A stretch of 64,000 nt of DNA from Devosia sp. A16 (GTDB lineage Bacteria > Pseudomonadota > Alphaproteobacteria > Rhizobiales > Devosiaceae): NCBI RefSeq assembly GCF_001402915.1, contig NZ_CP012945.1:3263501-3327500 (forward strand), in the 5' to 3' direction. The notes under the pieces are model-generated. The model saw nothing but the letters and a program-made list of their open reading frames with translations, had not been told where the DNA came from and ran no database searches. Both the position numbers and the translations under genes were made by a program. How positions within the stretch are numbered: the stretch's first letter is position 1; the number at the start of each line of letters is the position of its first letter. Shown here piece by piece: positions 34,405 through 42,245 of this stretch.

Positions 34405-35372
34405 GCGCTGCCGAGCGCGATGCATTGCTGTGCCGCCTCGCCGACCCGGAGGCGCCCGCCGTCGCCGTCGATCTGGAGACCGTCGATCCGCTGCTCAAGC
34501 TGGCGCGGGACCACAATGTGCTGCCTGTGGTGACGCGAAAACTGGCAGCGCAGCGCAGCACTGCCGATCTGCGCGCCGCGCAGGATGAACTCACCCTGCT
34601 CGTGGGCCTCTCGATGCACCTGCGCGGCATCGCCGCCAAGGTCGATCGGCATATCGCCGAAAGGCAGTTGCACGCGGTGATCGTCAAGGGGCCGGTCTTC
34701 GCCCGGCAGATCTACCCGACGCCGTCGGACCGTCCGTTCACCGATATCGACATCATGGTTGCCCCATCTGCCCGCGGGCCGATCGGCGAACTCCTGACCG
34801 GACTGGGTTACCAGCTCTTCCGCAAACCGCTGCTCGACCACACCGAGCAGAACCAGGAGGAGAAGTGGATCCAGCCCGACATGGATGCGCTGCTCATCGA
34901 GGTGCATGGCAACCTGGTGCATTACCAGGGACTGCGCCGACGCATCAGCTTCGGCTACGACGAGCTCATGCTGAGCGGCAAGGGCGACCCGAGCGGGGCG
35001 CTGCCGCAATTTTTCGTGACCGTGGTGCACGCGGCGCTGGGCCACAAGTTTCACCAGTTGCGCCTCTTGGTCGATGTGCTGCAGGCTTGGCGCCGCCTCA
35101 CGCCTGATGACGCGGCGGCATTGCCGGAAATGGCGCGGCGCCTGGGACTCGCGCTCGAGGCACGCCTCTGCCTCGAGCTGATCGCCGAGCTGTTCGCGCT
35201 TCCGGCCGCCGCGGCCGCGGCCCGCCGCATTGTCGGCGGCACGCCCAGCGCCCTGGCGACCCGGCTGGTCGATGGAGCTGCGGTGCTCGCCGCACCCACT
35301 GCGTTCCTCTCCAAGGTTCGTCGCCACGCCTTCCGCGGGTTGCAGCGGATCGTGCCGCGAGGCGCCGGATGA
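34401..35372 (+). CDS. Nucleotidyltransferase family protein (RiPP tailoring)
   Basis: A 323-residue protein of the NTP_transf_5-type nucleotidyltransferase group often found beside lasso kinases. The active-site region has VIVKGPVFARQIYP and RPFTDIDIMV, with two metal-binding Asp in DID. In pseudomycoidin-type lasso clusters a homologue acts after the kinase on the phosphorylated Ser (known from memory, not checked). It overlaps the kinase by 4 bp (ATGA). The Ala-rich C-terminal third is helical. Confidence 0.78.
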   Translation: MSAAERDALLCRLADPEAPAVAVDLETVDPLLKLARDHNVLPVVTRKLAAQRSTADLRAAQDELTLLVGLSMHLRGIAAKVDRHIAERQLHAVIVKGPVFARQIYPTPSDRPFTDIDIMVAPSARGPIGELLTGLGYQLFRKPLLDHTEQNQEEKWIQPDMDALLIEVHGNLVHYQGLRRRISFGYDELMLSGKGDPSGALPQFFVTVVHAALGHKFHQLRLLVDVLQAWRRLTPDDAAALPEMARRLGLALEARLCLELIAELFALPAAAAAARRIVGGTPSALATRLVDGAAVLAAPTAFLSKVRRHAFRGLQRIVPRGAG

Positions 35373-36766
35373 TTTCGAACCTCTCGTTCACCGCCATGTT
35401 GCCCAGCAGCGCCGCCTTGGTCGACGTTCGGGCCGGCACGGCGCTGGACGCGGAAGGCATCGTTCGGCGGGTGGGCGCACGCGCGGCGGAGCTCGTGCGC
35501 CATGGCGTGACGCCGGGCGCCCGTGCGGTGGTGGCCGAAGTCAATCCGGTAGACTACCTGGTCGCCATCTTCGCCTGCTGGGAGGTCGGCCTCGTTGCGG
35601 TCGCAGTCAACCCCGGCCTCAGGCCGGAGGAATGCGAGACCGTGCTGCAGGCCACCGGCGCGTCGCTCTGGCTGGGGCCGCACCGGCCGGCCGTGGTCGC
35701 TGCGCAGTCGAGCGAGCCTCGCTCGCTGCGGCTTGATGACCCGGCGCTCATCCTGATGACCTCCGGCACCACCGGTCGCCCCAAGGGCATCGTGCACTCG
35801 GTGCGGAGCCTCTTCGCCCGCGCCAGCCTGAACATTGCCGAGATCGGTGCGGACGTGCTGCGCGACACGCTCTGCGTGCTGCCGGTATTCTTCGGCCACG
35901 GCCTCATTGGTAACGTGCTGACGCCGTTGCTGGCCGGTGGACGCGTGCATCTGTGGCCCAGCCCGGCGCTCGGCGAGCTCGCCGGCCTCGGTGGTTATGT
36001 CACCGGCCAAAACATCGGCTTCATGAGTTCGGTCCCCTCGTTCTGGAAGCTGGCGTTGCGTGTCTCCGCTCGCCCCGAGCCGGTGTTGCAGCGCGTGCAT
36101 GTCGGTTCGGCGCCACTATCGATCGAGCATTGGCGCGCCATCGCCGAGTGGTGCGGCACGCGCCGGGTGTTCAACATGTTCGGCATGACCGAGACCGCCA
36201 ACTGGATCGCCGGCGGCAGCCTCGACCAGGCCGAGGCCTGCGACGGTTTTGTCGGCCGGCCCTGGGGCGGCAGCGTCGCCATCGCCGATACGGCCGGCGG
36301 ACGGGGCGAGGTGCTGGTGCAGAGCCCCTCGATGATGCTGGGTTACTGGCAGCGCCCCGACCTAGACGCGGCCGCCTTTGTCAACGGCTGGTTCCGCACC
36401 GGCGACATCGGCGAGCTGGATGCCAAAGGCCACCTCATCCTGGTCGGCCGCAGCAAATCCGAGATCAATCGCGGGGGCATCAAGATCCAGGCCGAGGAAA
36501 TCGACATGCTGCTCGAGCGGCACGAGGCGATCGTCGAGGCCTGCGCCTTTGGCATCCCGGACGCCATCGCTGGGGAAGCGGTAGCCGCCGCCATCGTTCT
36601 CGCCGACGGCGCGGTGTTCGATCCTGAAGCGCTCAAGGCCTGGTGCCGCGCCCGCGTCCGCGATGAAGCCGTCCCCTCGAGGCTGTTCGCAGTGGCGGCC
36701 ATCCCGCGCAACGATCGCGGCAAGATCGTCCGCGCCGACGTTCGGGCGATGGTCGAAGCCCGATGA
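35369..36766 (+). CDS. AMP-forming acyl-CoA synthetase-like ligase
   Basis: A 465-residue adenylate-forming enzyme activating a carboxylic acid. The P-loop LMTSGTTGRPKG is near residue 129, with FNMFGMTETANW (A5), WFRTGDIGEL (A7), the hinge LVGRSKSEINRGG (A8) and the C-terminal catalytic Lys in PRNDRGKIVR (A10), so it looks active. It overlaps its neighbours by 4 bp on each side. Such a ligase is not part of ordinary lasso clusters; beside a GNAT it suggests acyl activation for peptide acylation (inference). Confidence 0.88.
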   Translation: MISNLSFTAMLPSSAALVDVRAGTALDAEGIVRRVGARAAELVRHGVTPGARAVVAEVNPVDYLVAIFACWEVGLVAVAVNPGLRPEECETVLQATGASLWLGPHRPAVVAAQSSEPRSLRLDDPALILMTSGTTGRPKGIVHSVRSLFARASLNIAEIGADVLRDTLCVLPVFFGHGLIGNVLTPLLAGGRVHLWPSPALGELAGLGGYVTGQNIGFMSSVPSFWKLALRVSARPEPVLQRVHVGSAPLSIEHWRAIAEWCGTRRVFNMFGMTETANWIAGGSLDQAEACDGFVGRPWGGSVAIADTAGGRGEVLVQSPSMMLGYWQRPDLDAAAFVNGWFRTGDIGELDAKGHLILVGRSKSEINRGGIKIQAEEIDMLLERHEAIVEACAFGIPDAIAGEAVAAAIVLADGAVFDPEALKAWCRARVRDEAVPSRLFAVAAIPRNDRGKIVRADVRAMVEAR

Positions 36767-37341
36767 GCAAATTGCGCGTCGGTCCGCTCGAAACCGAGCG
36801 CTTCATCCTGAAGCCGATGGGGATGATCGAGGCGCTGCGGGTGACCCATTCCTGGCGGCATGACCCCGATATCCTCAATGGCCTGCTGCAGACGTCCAAG
36901 CCCTGCTCGCTGGCATACTGGGTGCTGCGCGGGCCAATGCCGCGGAGCAGCAACCGCTTTGCCTTTGCCATCATTCCCAAAGGCGAGCACGTGGCGATCG
37001 GGGCGCATATGGTGCGGCTGCATGGCTATCGCTCCGCCTTCGGCACCGTCGCGGTGCATGATCGCGACTGGTGGGGCAAGAATGTCGTGGTCGAGGTGCG
37101 AGCCCGCCTGCTGAACTATTTCTTTGCTCACTGCGGCATCGAGCGCTTCTATGGCGTCGTCGACTCCCGCAACGTTGCCTCGATCTTCAGCTATCGCCGG
37201 CTGGGATTCGACCATGTCGGCACCTGGCATCGCCAGAAGCAGAACCCGGTGACCGGCGAGGTGATCGACTTCGTCAACTTCGAGTTGTTTCGCGACCAGT
37301 GGATGCGCGGCCCGTTCTGGCAGGCGCCTGATGGGCAGTAG
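36763..37341 (+). CDS. GNAT family N-acyltransferase (RimJ/RimL-like)
   Basis: A 192-residue GNAT acyltransferase starting with the RimJ/RimL-like LETERFILKP; acetyl-CoA-binding region WWGKNVVVEVRARLLNYFF, then RFYGVVDSRNVASIFSYRRLGF. GNAT enzymes transfer an acyl group to an amine. As the last well-supported gene of the overlapping operon and directly after an acyl ligase, it may acylate the peptide N-terminus or the conserved core Lys (inference). Confidence 0.85.
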   Translation: MSKLRVGPLETERFILKPMGMIEALRVTHSWRHDPDILNGLLQTSKPCSLAYWVLRGPMPRSSNRFAFAIIPKGEHVAIGAHMVRLHGYRSAFGTVAVHDRDWWGKNVVVEVRARLLNYFFAHCGIERFYGVVDSRNVASIFSYRRLGFDHVGTWHRQKQNPVTGEVIDFVNFELFRDQWMRGPFWQAPDGQ

Positions 37342-37438
37342 CGAGAAGGCCTGCGCGATCGTCGGCGACGCACTCAACTGCCCGAGCACGATCAGCATCG
37401 GCGCCATCCGGCGGGCGGCTGAGCTGCTGGGTGGTTAG
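37331..37438 (+). CDS. Possible micro-ORF at the end of the peptide operon
   Basis: A 35-codon frame starting 11 bp inside the GNAT gene (ATGGGCAGTAG). The product (SSEKACAIVGDALNCPS ... RRAAELLGG) vaguely resembles the first helix of an acyl carrier protein, but it lacks a DSL phosphopantetheine site. It could be a remnant, a small coupled peptide, or chance. Confidence 0.3.
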   Translation: MGSSEKACAIVGDALNCPSTISIGAIRRAAELLGG

Positions 37439-37490
37439 AGTGTGGGTTGACCCCACCGGCGCCGGTGCGGGCTGACCCCACCCCTGTCCC

Positions 37491-37566
37491 CTCTCCCTAA
37501 ACATGGGGAGGGAGACCAAAACACTGACATCGCGGTGGGCGTCTCCCTCCCCATGTTTAGGGGGAG
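37491..37566. repeat. Palindromic repeat, CTCCCTAAACATGGGGAGGG type
   Basis: Arms at 37491-37516 and 37541-37566 pair at 25 of 26 positions, with a 24-base loop; flanking ACCCCACCC and GGGTGGGGT also pair. A rhizobial-style extragenic palindrome in the convergent gap (37439-37643) after the peptide operon and metZ, where it may terminate both. Confidence 0.8.
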
Positions 37567-37643
37567 GGATCAAGGGTGGGGTCGCCAACCACCGGGTAGG
37601 AGGACCAGGCGCCTTGAAGGTGGCTTTGAAATGCGCGGCAACC

Positions 37644-38855
37644 CTAGACCTGGCTCAGTCCGTACTCGAGATCCTTGATCAGGTCATCAGCATCCTCGAG
37701 CCCCACCGAGAGCCGCAACAGGCCTGGGGTGATGCCGGATTCCAGCCGAACCTCCTCGGTGAAGCGCGCGTGCGTGGTGGTGCCCGGGTGGGTGATCAGC
37801 GATTTGGCATCGCCCAGGTTGTTGGAGATCAGGATCACCGCCAGCGAGTCCGACAGGGTGAACGCCGCTTCGCGCCCGCCCTTGACCTCGAACGCCACCA
37901 AAGTCGAGCCGCTCTTCATCTGCCGCCTCGCCAGTTCATATTGCGGGTGCGAAGGGTGGAACGGATAGGAGACGCGCTCGATCTTGGGATGGCCGGCGAG
38001 GAAATCCGCCACCTTGGTGGCGCTTTCCGTCATCTGCTTGACCCGGATCGGCAGCGTCTCGACACCCTTCAGCAAGACCCATGCATTGAACGGCGACAGC
38101 GACGGGCCGGTTTGCCGCAACAATGTATGCACGTCGCCCTCGATCAGCTCCTTCGAGCCCAGCACGATGCCGCCAAGCGCCCGGCCCTGGCCGTCGATGT
38201 GCTTGGTCGCCGAGTAGGTGACGAGATCGGCGCCCAGCTGCAATGGCTTCTGGAACAGCGCGGTGGCGAACACATTGTCGACGATCAGCTTGGCGCCATG
38301 CGCCTTGGCGATCTTCGCCACGGCGGCGATATCCACCAGCTCCAATGTCGGATTGGTCGGCGTCTCGATGAAGATCACCTTGGTGTTCTTCTGCATCGCC
38401 CGGGCGAAATTCTCGGGGTCGCGTCCGTCGACCAGCGTCGAGGGAACGCCGAAGCGCGGCATCAGGTCCTCGACGACGTAGCGGCAGCCGCCGAACAGCG
38501 CCCGCGCCGCCACGATGTGATCGCCGGCCCGCACCTGGCTCATCACCGCATTGGTCACCGCCGACATGCCGGTGGCAAAAGCGCGCGCCGCTTCAGCGCC
38601 CTCCAGCAGCGCCATCCGGTCCTGGAACATGTCCATGGTCGGGTTGGCGAAGCGCGAGTAGTTGTGAGCCGGCTTGCTGATCTTGTTGAGGAACAGGTCT
38701 TCGGCATATTGCGAGCTCGGGTAGGAGTAGCCCGAGTTCATGAAGATCGCTTCCGAGGTCTCTTTGAACTGGCTTCGCTGCGTGCCGCCATGCACGACCT
38801 GGGTGGCGGGAGAGCGGTTCTTCTCGTCGTTCAGCGGGTTCTTCGACTTCGACAT
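37644..38855 (-). CDS. metZ: O-succinylhomoserine sulfhydrylase
   Basis: A 403-residue Cys/Met-metabolism PLP enzyme joining sulfide and O-succinylhomoserine to homocysteine. The Schiff-base Lys is in TYSATKHIDGQGR; FVNSGYSYPSS-like MNSGYSYPSSQYAED and NPTMDMFQDRMALLEGA are family segments. ATG at 38855 has GAGG upstream; a longer frame would enter the riboswitch terminator. It is preceded by a SAM-II riboswitch, which supports a methionine-pathway role over cystathionine enzymes. Confidence 0.93.
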   Translation of the reverse strand: MSKSKNPLNDEKNRSPATQVVHGGTQRSQFKETSEAIFMNSGYSYPSSQYAEDLFLNKISKPAHNYSRFANPTMDMFQDRMALLEGAEAARAFATGMSAVTNAVMSQVRAGDHIVAARALFGGCRYVVEDLMPRFGVPSTLVDGRDPENFARAMQKNTKVIFIETPTNPTLELVDIAAVAKIAKAHGAKLIVDNVFATALFQKPLQLGADLVTYSATKHIDGQGRALGGIVLGSKELIEGDVHTLLRQTGPSLSPFNAWVLLKGVETLPIRVKQMTESATKVADFLAGHPKIERVSYPFHPSHPQYELARRQMKSGSTLVAFEVKGGREAAFTLSDSLAVILISNNLGDAKSLITHPGTTTHARFTEEVRLESGITPGLLRLSVGLEDADDLIKDLEYGLSQV

Positions 38856-38865
38856 TTCTAGCCTC

Positions 38866-38903
38866 GAAAACAACAAAGCCGGCACGCGTTCTGGCGGCCG
38901 GCT
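38866..38903 (-). terminator. Riboswitch-linked intrinsic terminator of metZ
   Basis: On the minus strand AGCCGGC and GCCGGCT pair (38897-38903 with 38877-38883), followed by TTGTTGTTTT and then the metZ ribosome site. It lies seven bases past the SAM-II aptamer, so ligand binding could decide termination. Confidence 0.65.
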
Positions 38904-38909
38904 CGACGG

Positions 38910-38964
38910 GTCTCTTTAGCGACTTGTTTTAGGTGGCTGCAATCAGACCGGCCAAATCACCACC
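38910..38964 (-). ncRNA. SAM-II riboswitch upstream of metZ
   Basis: Read on the minus strand, the leader has GGTGGTGATTTG, then CCGG, TTGCAGCCACC, TAAAACAAG and TCGCTAAA. This is the conserved SAM-II pseudoknot, with P1 formed by GGTGG and CCACC. SAM-II aptamers bind S-adenosylmethionine and repress methionine genes in alphaproteobacteria. The start codon is 55 bases beyond the aptamer. Confidence 0.92.
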
Positions 38965-39002
38965 ATGCACCCCGAGGCGTTACCGCAAAGGCGCATAGCG
39001 TG

Positions 39003-39032
39003 GATATACGACCCATGCCGTCTTGGCGTCAA
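39003..39032 (-). promoter_or_regulatory. Sigma70-type promoter of metZ
   Basis: On the minus strand TTGACG (39027-39032) and TATATC (39003-39008) are spaced 18 bp, placing the start of transcription near 38996, about 30 bases before the SAM-II aptamer. Confidence 0.6.
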
Positions 39033-39077
39033 CGCCTCAGGTTGCTAGGGGAGGGGTCCAGGGTGCGGGGTTGATCA

Positions 39078-40187
39078 TTGGATAGCGAGCTTTGGGCCAA
39101 GGGCGTGTTTCCCGCCCGCTTCATCGAACGACTGGCGGCGCGCGGCAACATTGCCAGCGATCGTCCGTTCGATGTCGACCAGGTGCAGCCGGCCAGCCTC
39201 GACCTGCGCCTGGGCAAGGTGGCCTATCGCATCCGATCGAGCTTCCTGCCGGGTCCCGAACATACCGTCGCCGAGCGCATCGAGACGCTCAAGCTGCATG
39301 AGCTCGACCTCACCGACAGCGCCGTGCTGGAGCGTGGCTGCGTCTATCTGGTGCCGCTGCAGGAAAGCCTGAACCTGCCCGACATGGTGGCCGCCGGCGC
39401 TAACCCCAAGAGTTCGACCGGCCGGCTCGATGTCTTCACCCGCGTCATCGGCGACCATGCGCGCGGCTTCGACACCCTGCCTGCGGGCTACAAGGGTCCG
39501 CTCTACCTCGAAATCAGCCCGCGCACCTTCCCGGTACGCGTTCGCACCGGTTCGCGCCTCAGCCAGATGCGCTTCCGCGTCGGCGACAGCCGCCTGAGCC
39601 TGTTCGAGCACAAGTCGCTGCACAATGTCGAAACCCTGGTGTTCGACGCCAACGCCGAGGTCGGCGATGGCGTCTTGCTGTCGATCGATCTGAAGGGCGC
39701 CGACCGCAACGGCCTGATCGGCTTCCGCTCGAAGCGGCACACCCCGGTCATCGACATGGACATCAAGGACAATCTCGATGTGCTCGACTACTGGGAGCCG
39801 CTGATCAATCGCGGCGCCGACGAGTTCATCCTCGATCCGGACGAGTTCTACATCCTCGTCAGCCGCGAGAGCGTGCACGTTCCGCCGGCCTATGCCGCCG
39901 AGATGGTGCCGTTCGATCCGCTGGTCGGCGAGTTCCGCGTCCACTATGCCGGCTTTTTCGATCCCGGCTTCGGCCACTCTGCCGCCGGCGGCACGGGCAG
40001 CCGTGCCGTGCTCGAAGTCCGCAGCCGCGAAGTGCCGTTCCTGCTCGGTCACGGTCAGACCATCGGCCGGCTGATCTACGAGCGGCTGGCCGAGTCTCCC
40101 GATCGGCTCTACGGCACGGGCCTCGGCTCCAACTACCAGGCCCAGACGCTGAAGCTGAGCAAGCACTTCAAGCCGTTCGCACTCTGA
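39078..40187 (+). CDS. dcd: dCTP deaminase, long alphaproteobacterial form
   Basis: A 369-residue 2'-deoxycytidine 5'-triphosphate deaminase, making dUTP for dTMP synthesis. It is about twice the length of E. coli Dcd and appears to hold two related domains. Recognisable are QPASLDLRLGKVAYRI, NPKSSTGRLDVFTRV, LEISPRTFPVRVRTG and GLGSNYQAQTLKLSKHF. The start is TTG (no ATG fits), after GCGGGG. Divergent from metZ, sharing a 222-bp gap that holds the riboswitch. Confidence 0.9.
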   Translation: MDSELWAKGVFPARFIERLAARGNIASDRPFDVDQVQPASLDLRLGKVAYRIRSSFLPGPEHTVAERIETLKLHELDLTDSAVLERGCVYLVPLQESLNLPDMVAAGANPKSSTGRLDVFTRVIGDHARGFDTLPAGYKGPLYLEISPRTFPVRVRTGSRLSQMRFRVGDSRLSLFEHKSLHNVETLVFDANAEVGDGVLLSIDLKGADRNGLIGFRSKRHTPVIDMDIKDNLDVLDYWEPLINRGADEFILDPDEFYILVSRESVHVPPAYAAEMVPFDPLVGEFRVHYAGFFDPGFGHSAAGGTGSRAVLEVRSREVPFLLGHGQTIGRLIYERLAESPDRLYGTGLGSNYQAQTLKLSKHFKPFAL

Positions 40188-40264
40188 TGTGCTGAGTCTA
40201 CTGGCTTGACGCTGCCACCGCCCGCGACATCTACAATGGATGTGCCGGCAGGGGGGCGGCGAGC

Positions 40265-40735
40265 ATGGACAAGCCGGAGTATCGCATCGAGAGCCTGACT
40301 GGTTCCTACGAAGCGTTCGGCATGGTGTTCGACCTGCTGTCGCGCCACCCGCCGTTCGCCGACTCACCCTTGGCCCAGTTGGCGCAGCCCATCCGCCGGC
40401 AGTTGCGTACCGGACGGCAGGTAGCAGCCGTCTCAGCCGATAACGAACTGCTCGCCTATGCCGGGTGGGTCCCCACCACGCGTGCCAACGCCGAGCTCTG
40501 GGTCGCTGATATCGGGCCGCTCTTGATCGTCGATGACGGGCAGGACGCGATGGCAATGACCATCGTTGTCAGCACTCACCCGGGGGTCACCGCGGCGCTG
40601 ATCCGTCGCGCTAGAGACTTGAATCCAGATGTGAAGTGGTACTTCAAGCGCAGCTACGGCGCCCAACTGCGGCCATCACGTAAACAGAGCTTGCAGGACA
40701 AGTCGTTGCGCCGCGACGACTCCAGGTCGGGTTGA
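40265..40735 (+). CDS. HlyC-like lysine acyltransferase family protein (tentative)
   Basis: A 156-residue protein with distant resemblance to RTX toxin-activating lysine acyltransferases (HlyC/ApxC, GNAT fold). Compare GMVFDLLSRHPPFADSPL with the HlyC N-terminal helix carrying the catalytic His, and QPIRRQLRTGRQVAAVSADNE followed by LLAYAGW with the HlyC P-AI-x-QY ... VAYCSW stretch. HlyC enzymes use acyl-ACP to acylate toxin lysines. The second catalytic Asp is not obvious. No RTX nonapeptide protein or type I secretion gene is in the window; the next gene is an outer-membrane barrel. Confidence 0.5.
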   Translation: MDKPEYRIESLTGSYEAFGMVFDLLSRHPPFADSPLAQLAQPIRRQLRTGRQVAAVSADNELLAYAGWVPTTRANAELWVADIGPLLIVDDGQDAMAMTIVVSTHPGVTAALIRRARDLNPDVKWYFKRSYGAQLRPSRKQSLQDKSLRRDDSRSG

Positions 40736-40873
40736 TCCCTCTGCCGACGTTTGTGACATTTTTTCCTCTCTCTGCGGAATAACTGCATATCGCGCACGTA
40801 ATGCTGCGTCTCGGACTCGCTCGGCGTACGATTACAGTTTATCGTCCGGGTTACTGGAGCTTGGGAGACGCAC

Positions 40874-42091
40874 GTGAAGAACAAGGCCATTCTTCTACGA
40901 GGGGTTTCGGCAATCGCGACGGCGGCTGCATCGACCGCAGGTGGTATGCAGCACGCGACGGCGCAGTCGCTCGCGCCGGGGGCGCAGGGCTACTACTACA
41001 GCGTCAGCGGTGGGCTGATGTTCAGCTCTTCGGAGCGCTACCTGTCGGCGATCGAGGACAAGGTCGGCTATGCCGCCGGCGTCAACAGTTCCGGCAGCTC
41101 CTTCTACAACAGCGGCAACTACTCGAGTGGCGGCTGGTGGTCCGGTTACGGCGGCACCTATTCGAGCGGCGACCTCGACGATTTCGCGGGCTTTTTCGGC
41201 TCTGTATCGTTCGGGAAGCAGCTCGATCCCAACTGGGACGTTCGGGGCACCGTATCGGTGGTCAATGGCGGCTCTGTCAGCGGCTTTGCTGAAGCCTGGG
41301 CAGGGTACAGCAGCTTCAACTACTGGAGTGGCGGTTCGGGCAACACAAGTTACAGTGGCTCTTCCTGGACCAGCAGCTATAATGACGCCTGGGCGGACGG
41401 CACCTACAAGTTCGGCTACGCCTCCGCCGATTTCGAGGTCGGCTACACCCCGGTACTCGGCGATAACCTGAACGTTCGGTTGTTCGCAGGCTTGCGGGCC
41501 CTCAGCTTCAAGAGCTCGTTTGAAGGCCAGGCCGGCGGCTCCGGCTTCTATGAAAGCAGCTACTCGCAGGATGGCCCGGGCACCGGCTACTATTCGAGCT
41601 TCACCTCCAGCTATTACGAATACTATTTCGACGGCAAGGTGAAGGCAGACTTCACCGGTATCGGACCGCGCATCGGAGCTCAGGCATCGACTCGGTTCGA
41701 GGGCACGAACTTCGGCGTGTCCGGGTCGGTGGCCGGCTCGGTATTGTTCGGCAAGCAGAAGGTCACCAGTTCGGGATATTTCTCCAGCTACAATCAGTAT
41801 TATTCGTCCTTCAGCTCCCTTGCGAGCGGCAGCAGCTTCAGCTCCGGCAGTTCCTACAACCCGGGGACGACGTCGTCCTATTCAGCGGAACGGTCCAAGA
41901 CCGTGCTGGATCTGCAGGCATCGGTCGGTCTCGACTACTACCTGAATGACAACACGGCGCTGACGGTGGGTTACCAGGCCGAGAAGCTGTTCGAAGTGGG
42001 CAGCGACAACGGCTTCAACAGCACGCACCCGGGCGCCGAGATCGATACGCTGACGCATGGCGCGTTCATCAAGCTCAGCGGCACGTTCTGA
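40874..42091 (+). CDS. Ser/Tyr/Gly-rich outer-membrane beta-barrel protein
   Basis: A 405-residue protein from a GTG start. A signal peptide ends near ATAQS (about residue 32) and the last residue is Phe after alternating hydrophobics (AFIKLSGTF), the signal for barrel insertion. Alternating strands with GGLMFSSSERYL, GPRIGAQAST and VAGSVLFGKQKVT resemble Lpg1974-type pore-forming outer-membrane proteins. Several predicted surface loops are made almost only of Ser, Tyr and Gly (for example near residues 70-100, 155-180, 290-340). It has its own terminator; the gene before it may or may not be co-transcribed (138-bp gap). Confidence 0.75.
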   Translation: MKNKAILLRGVSAIATAAASTAGGMQHATAQSLAPGAQGYYYSVSGGLMFSSSERYLSAIEDKVGYAAGVNSSGSSFYNSGNYSSGGWWSGYGGTYSSGDLDDFAGFFGSVSFGKQLDPNWDVRGTVSVVNGGSVSGFAEAWAGYSSFNYWSGGSGNTSYSGSSWTSSYNDAWADGTYKFGYASADFEVGYTPVLGDNLNVRLFAGLRALSFKSSFEGQAGGSGFYESSYSQDGPGTGYYSSFTSSYYEYYFDGKVKADFTGIGPRIGAQASTRFEGTNFGVSGSVAGSVLFGKQKVTSSGYFSSYNQYYSSFSSLASGSSFSSGSSYNPGTTSSYSAERSKTVLDLQASVGLDYYLNDNTALTVGYQAEKLFEVGSDNGFNSTHPGAEIDTLTHGAFIKLSGTF

Positions 42092-42113
42092 TCTGCCGCT
42101 CTGCCATCGTTTG

Positions 42114-42145
42114 ACCGGTCGAGGCACTGTCTCGGCCGGTTTTTT
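42114..42145 (+). terminator. Intrinsic terminator after the barrel gene
   Basis: ACCGG/CCGGT and GAG/CTC pair around a 7-base loop, followed directly by TTTTTTG. It is 23 bp after the stop of the outer-membrane barrel gene. Confidence 0.85.
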
Positions 42146-42245
42146 GTTCGCGCGCCGGGGATTGGCGCACTGATGCTGGAAGGCCGCACGCTCAGCAGCT
42201 AGCATGCAACCGCGGCCGTCCATTACCTCAGCGGGAAGTCTTGCC

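Noticed and set aside
31806-37438. Annotating the cluster as an ordinary lasso peptide locus
   Set aside because: The leader, RRE and peptidase fit, but there is no asparagine-synthetase-like cyclase in the window, and the cores have no acidic residue at position 7-9.
41080-41890. Repetitive-looking DNA that might be a CRISPR or tandem repeat
   Set aside because: The repetition is in amino-acid composition (Ser/Tyr/Gly codons) of one coding frame. There is no constant repeat unit with spacers.
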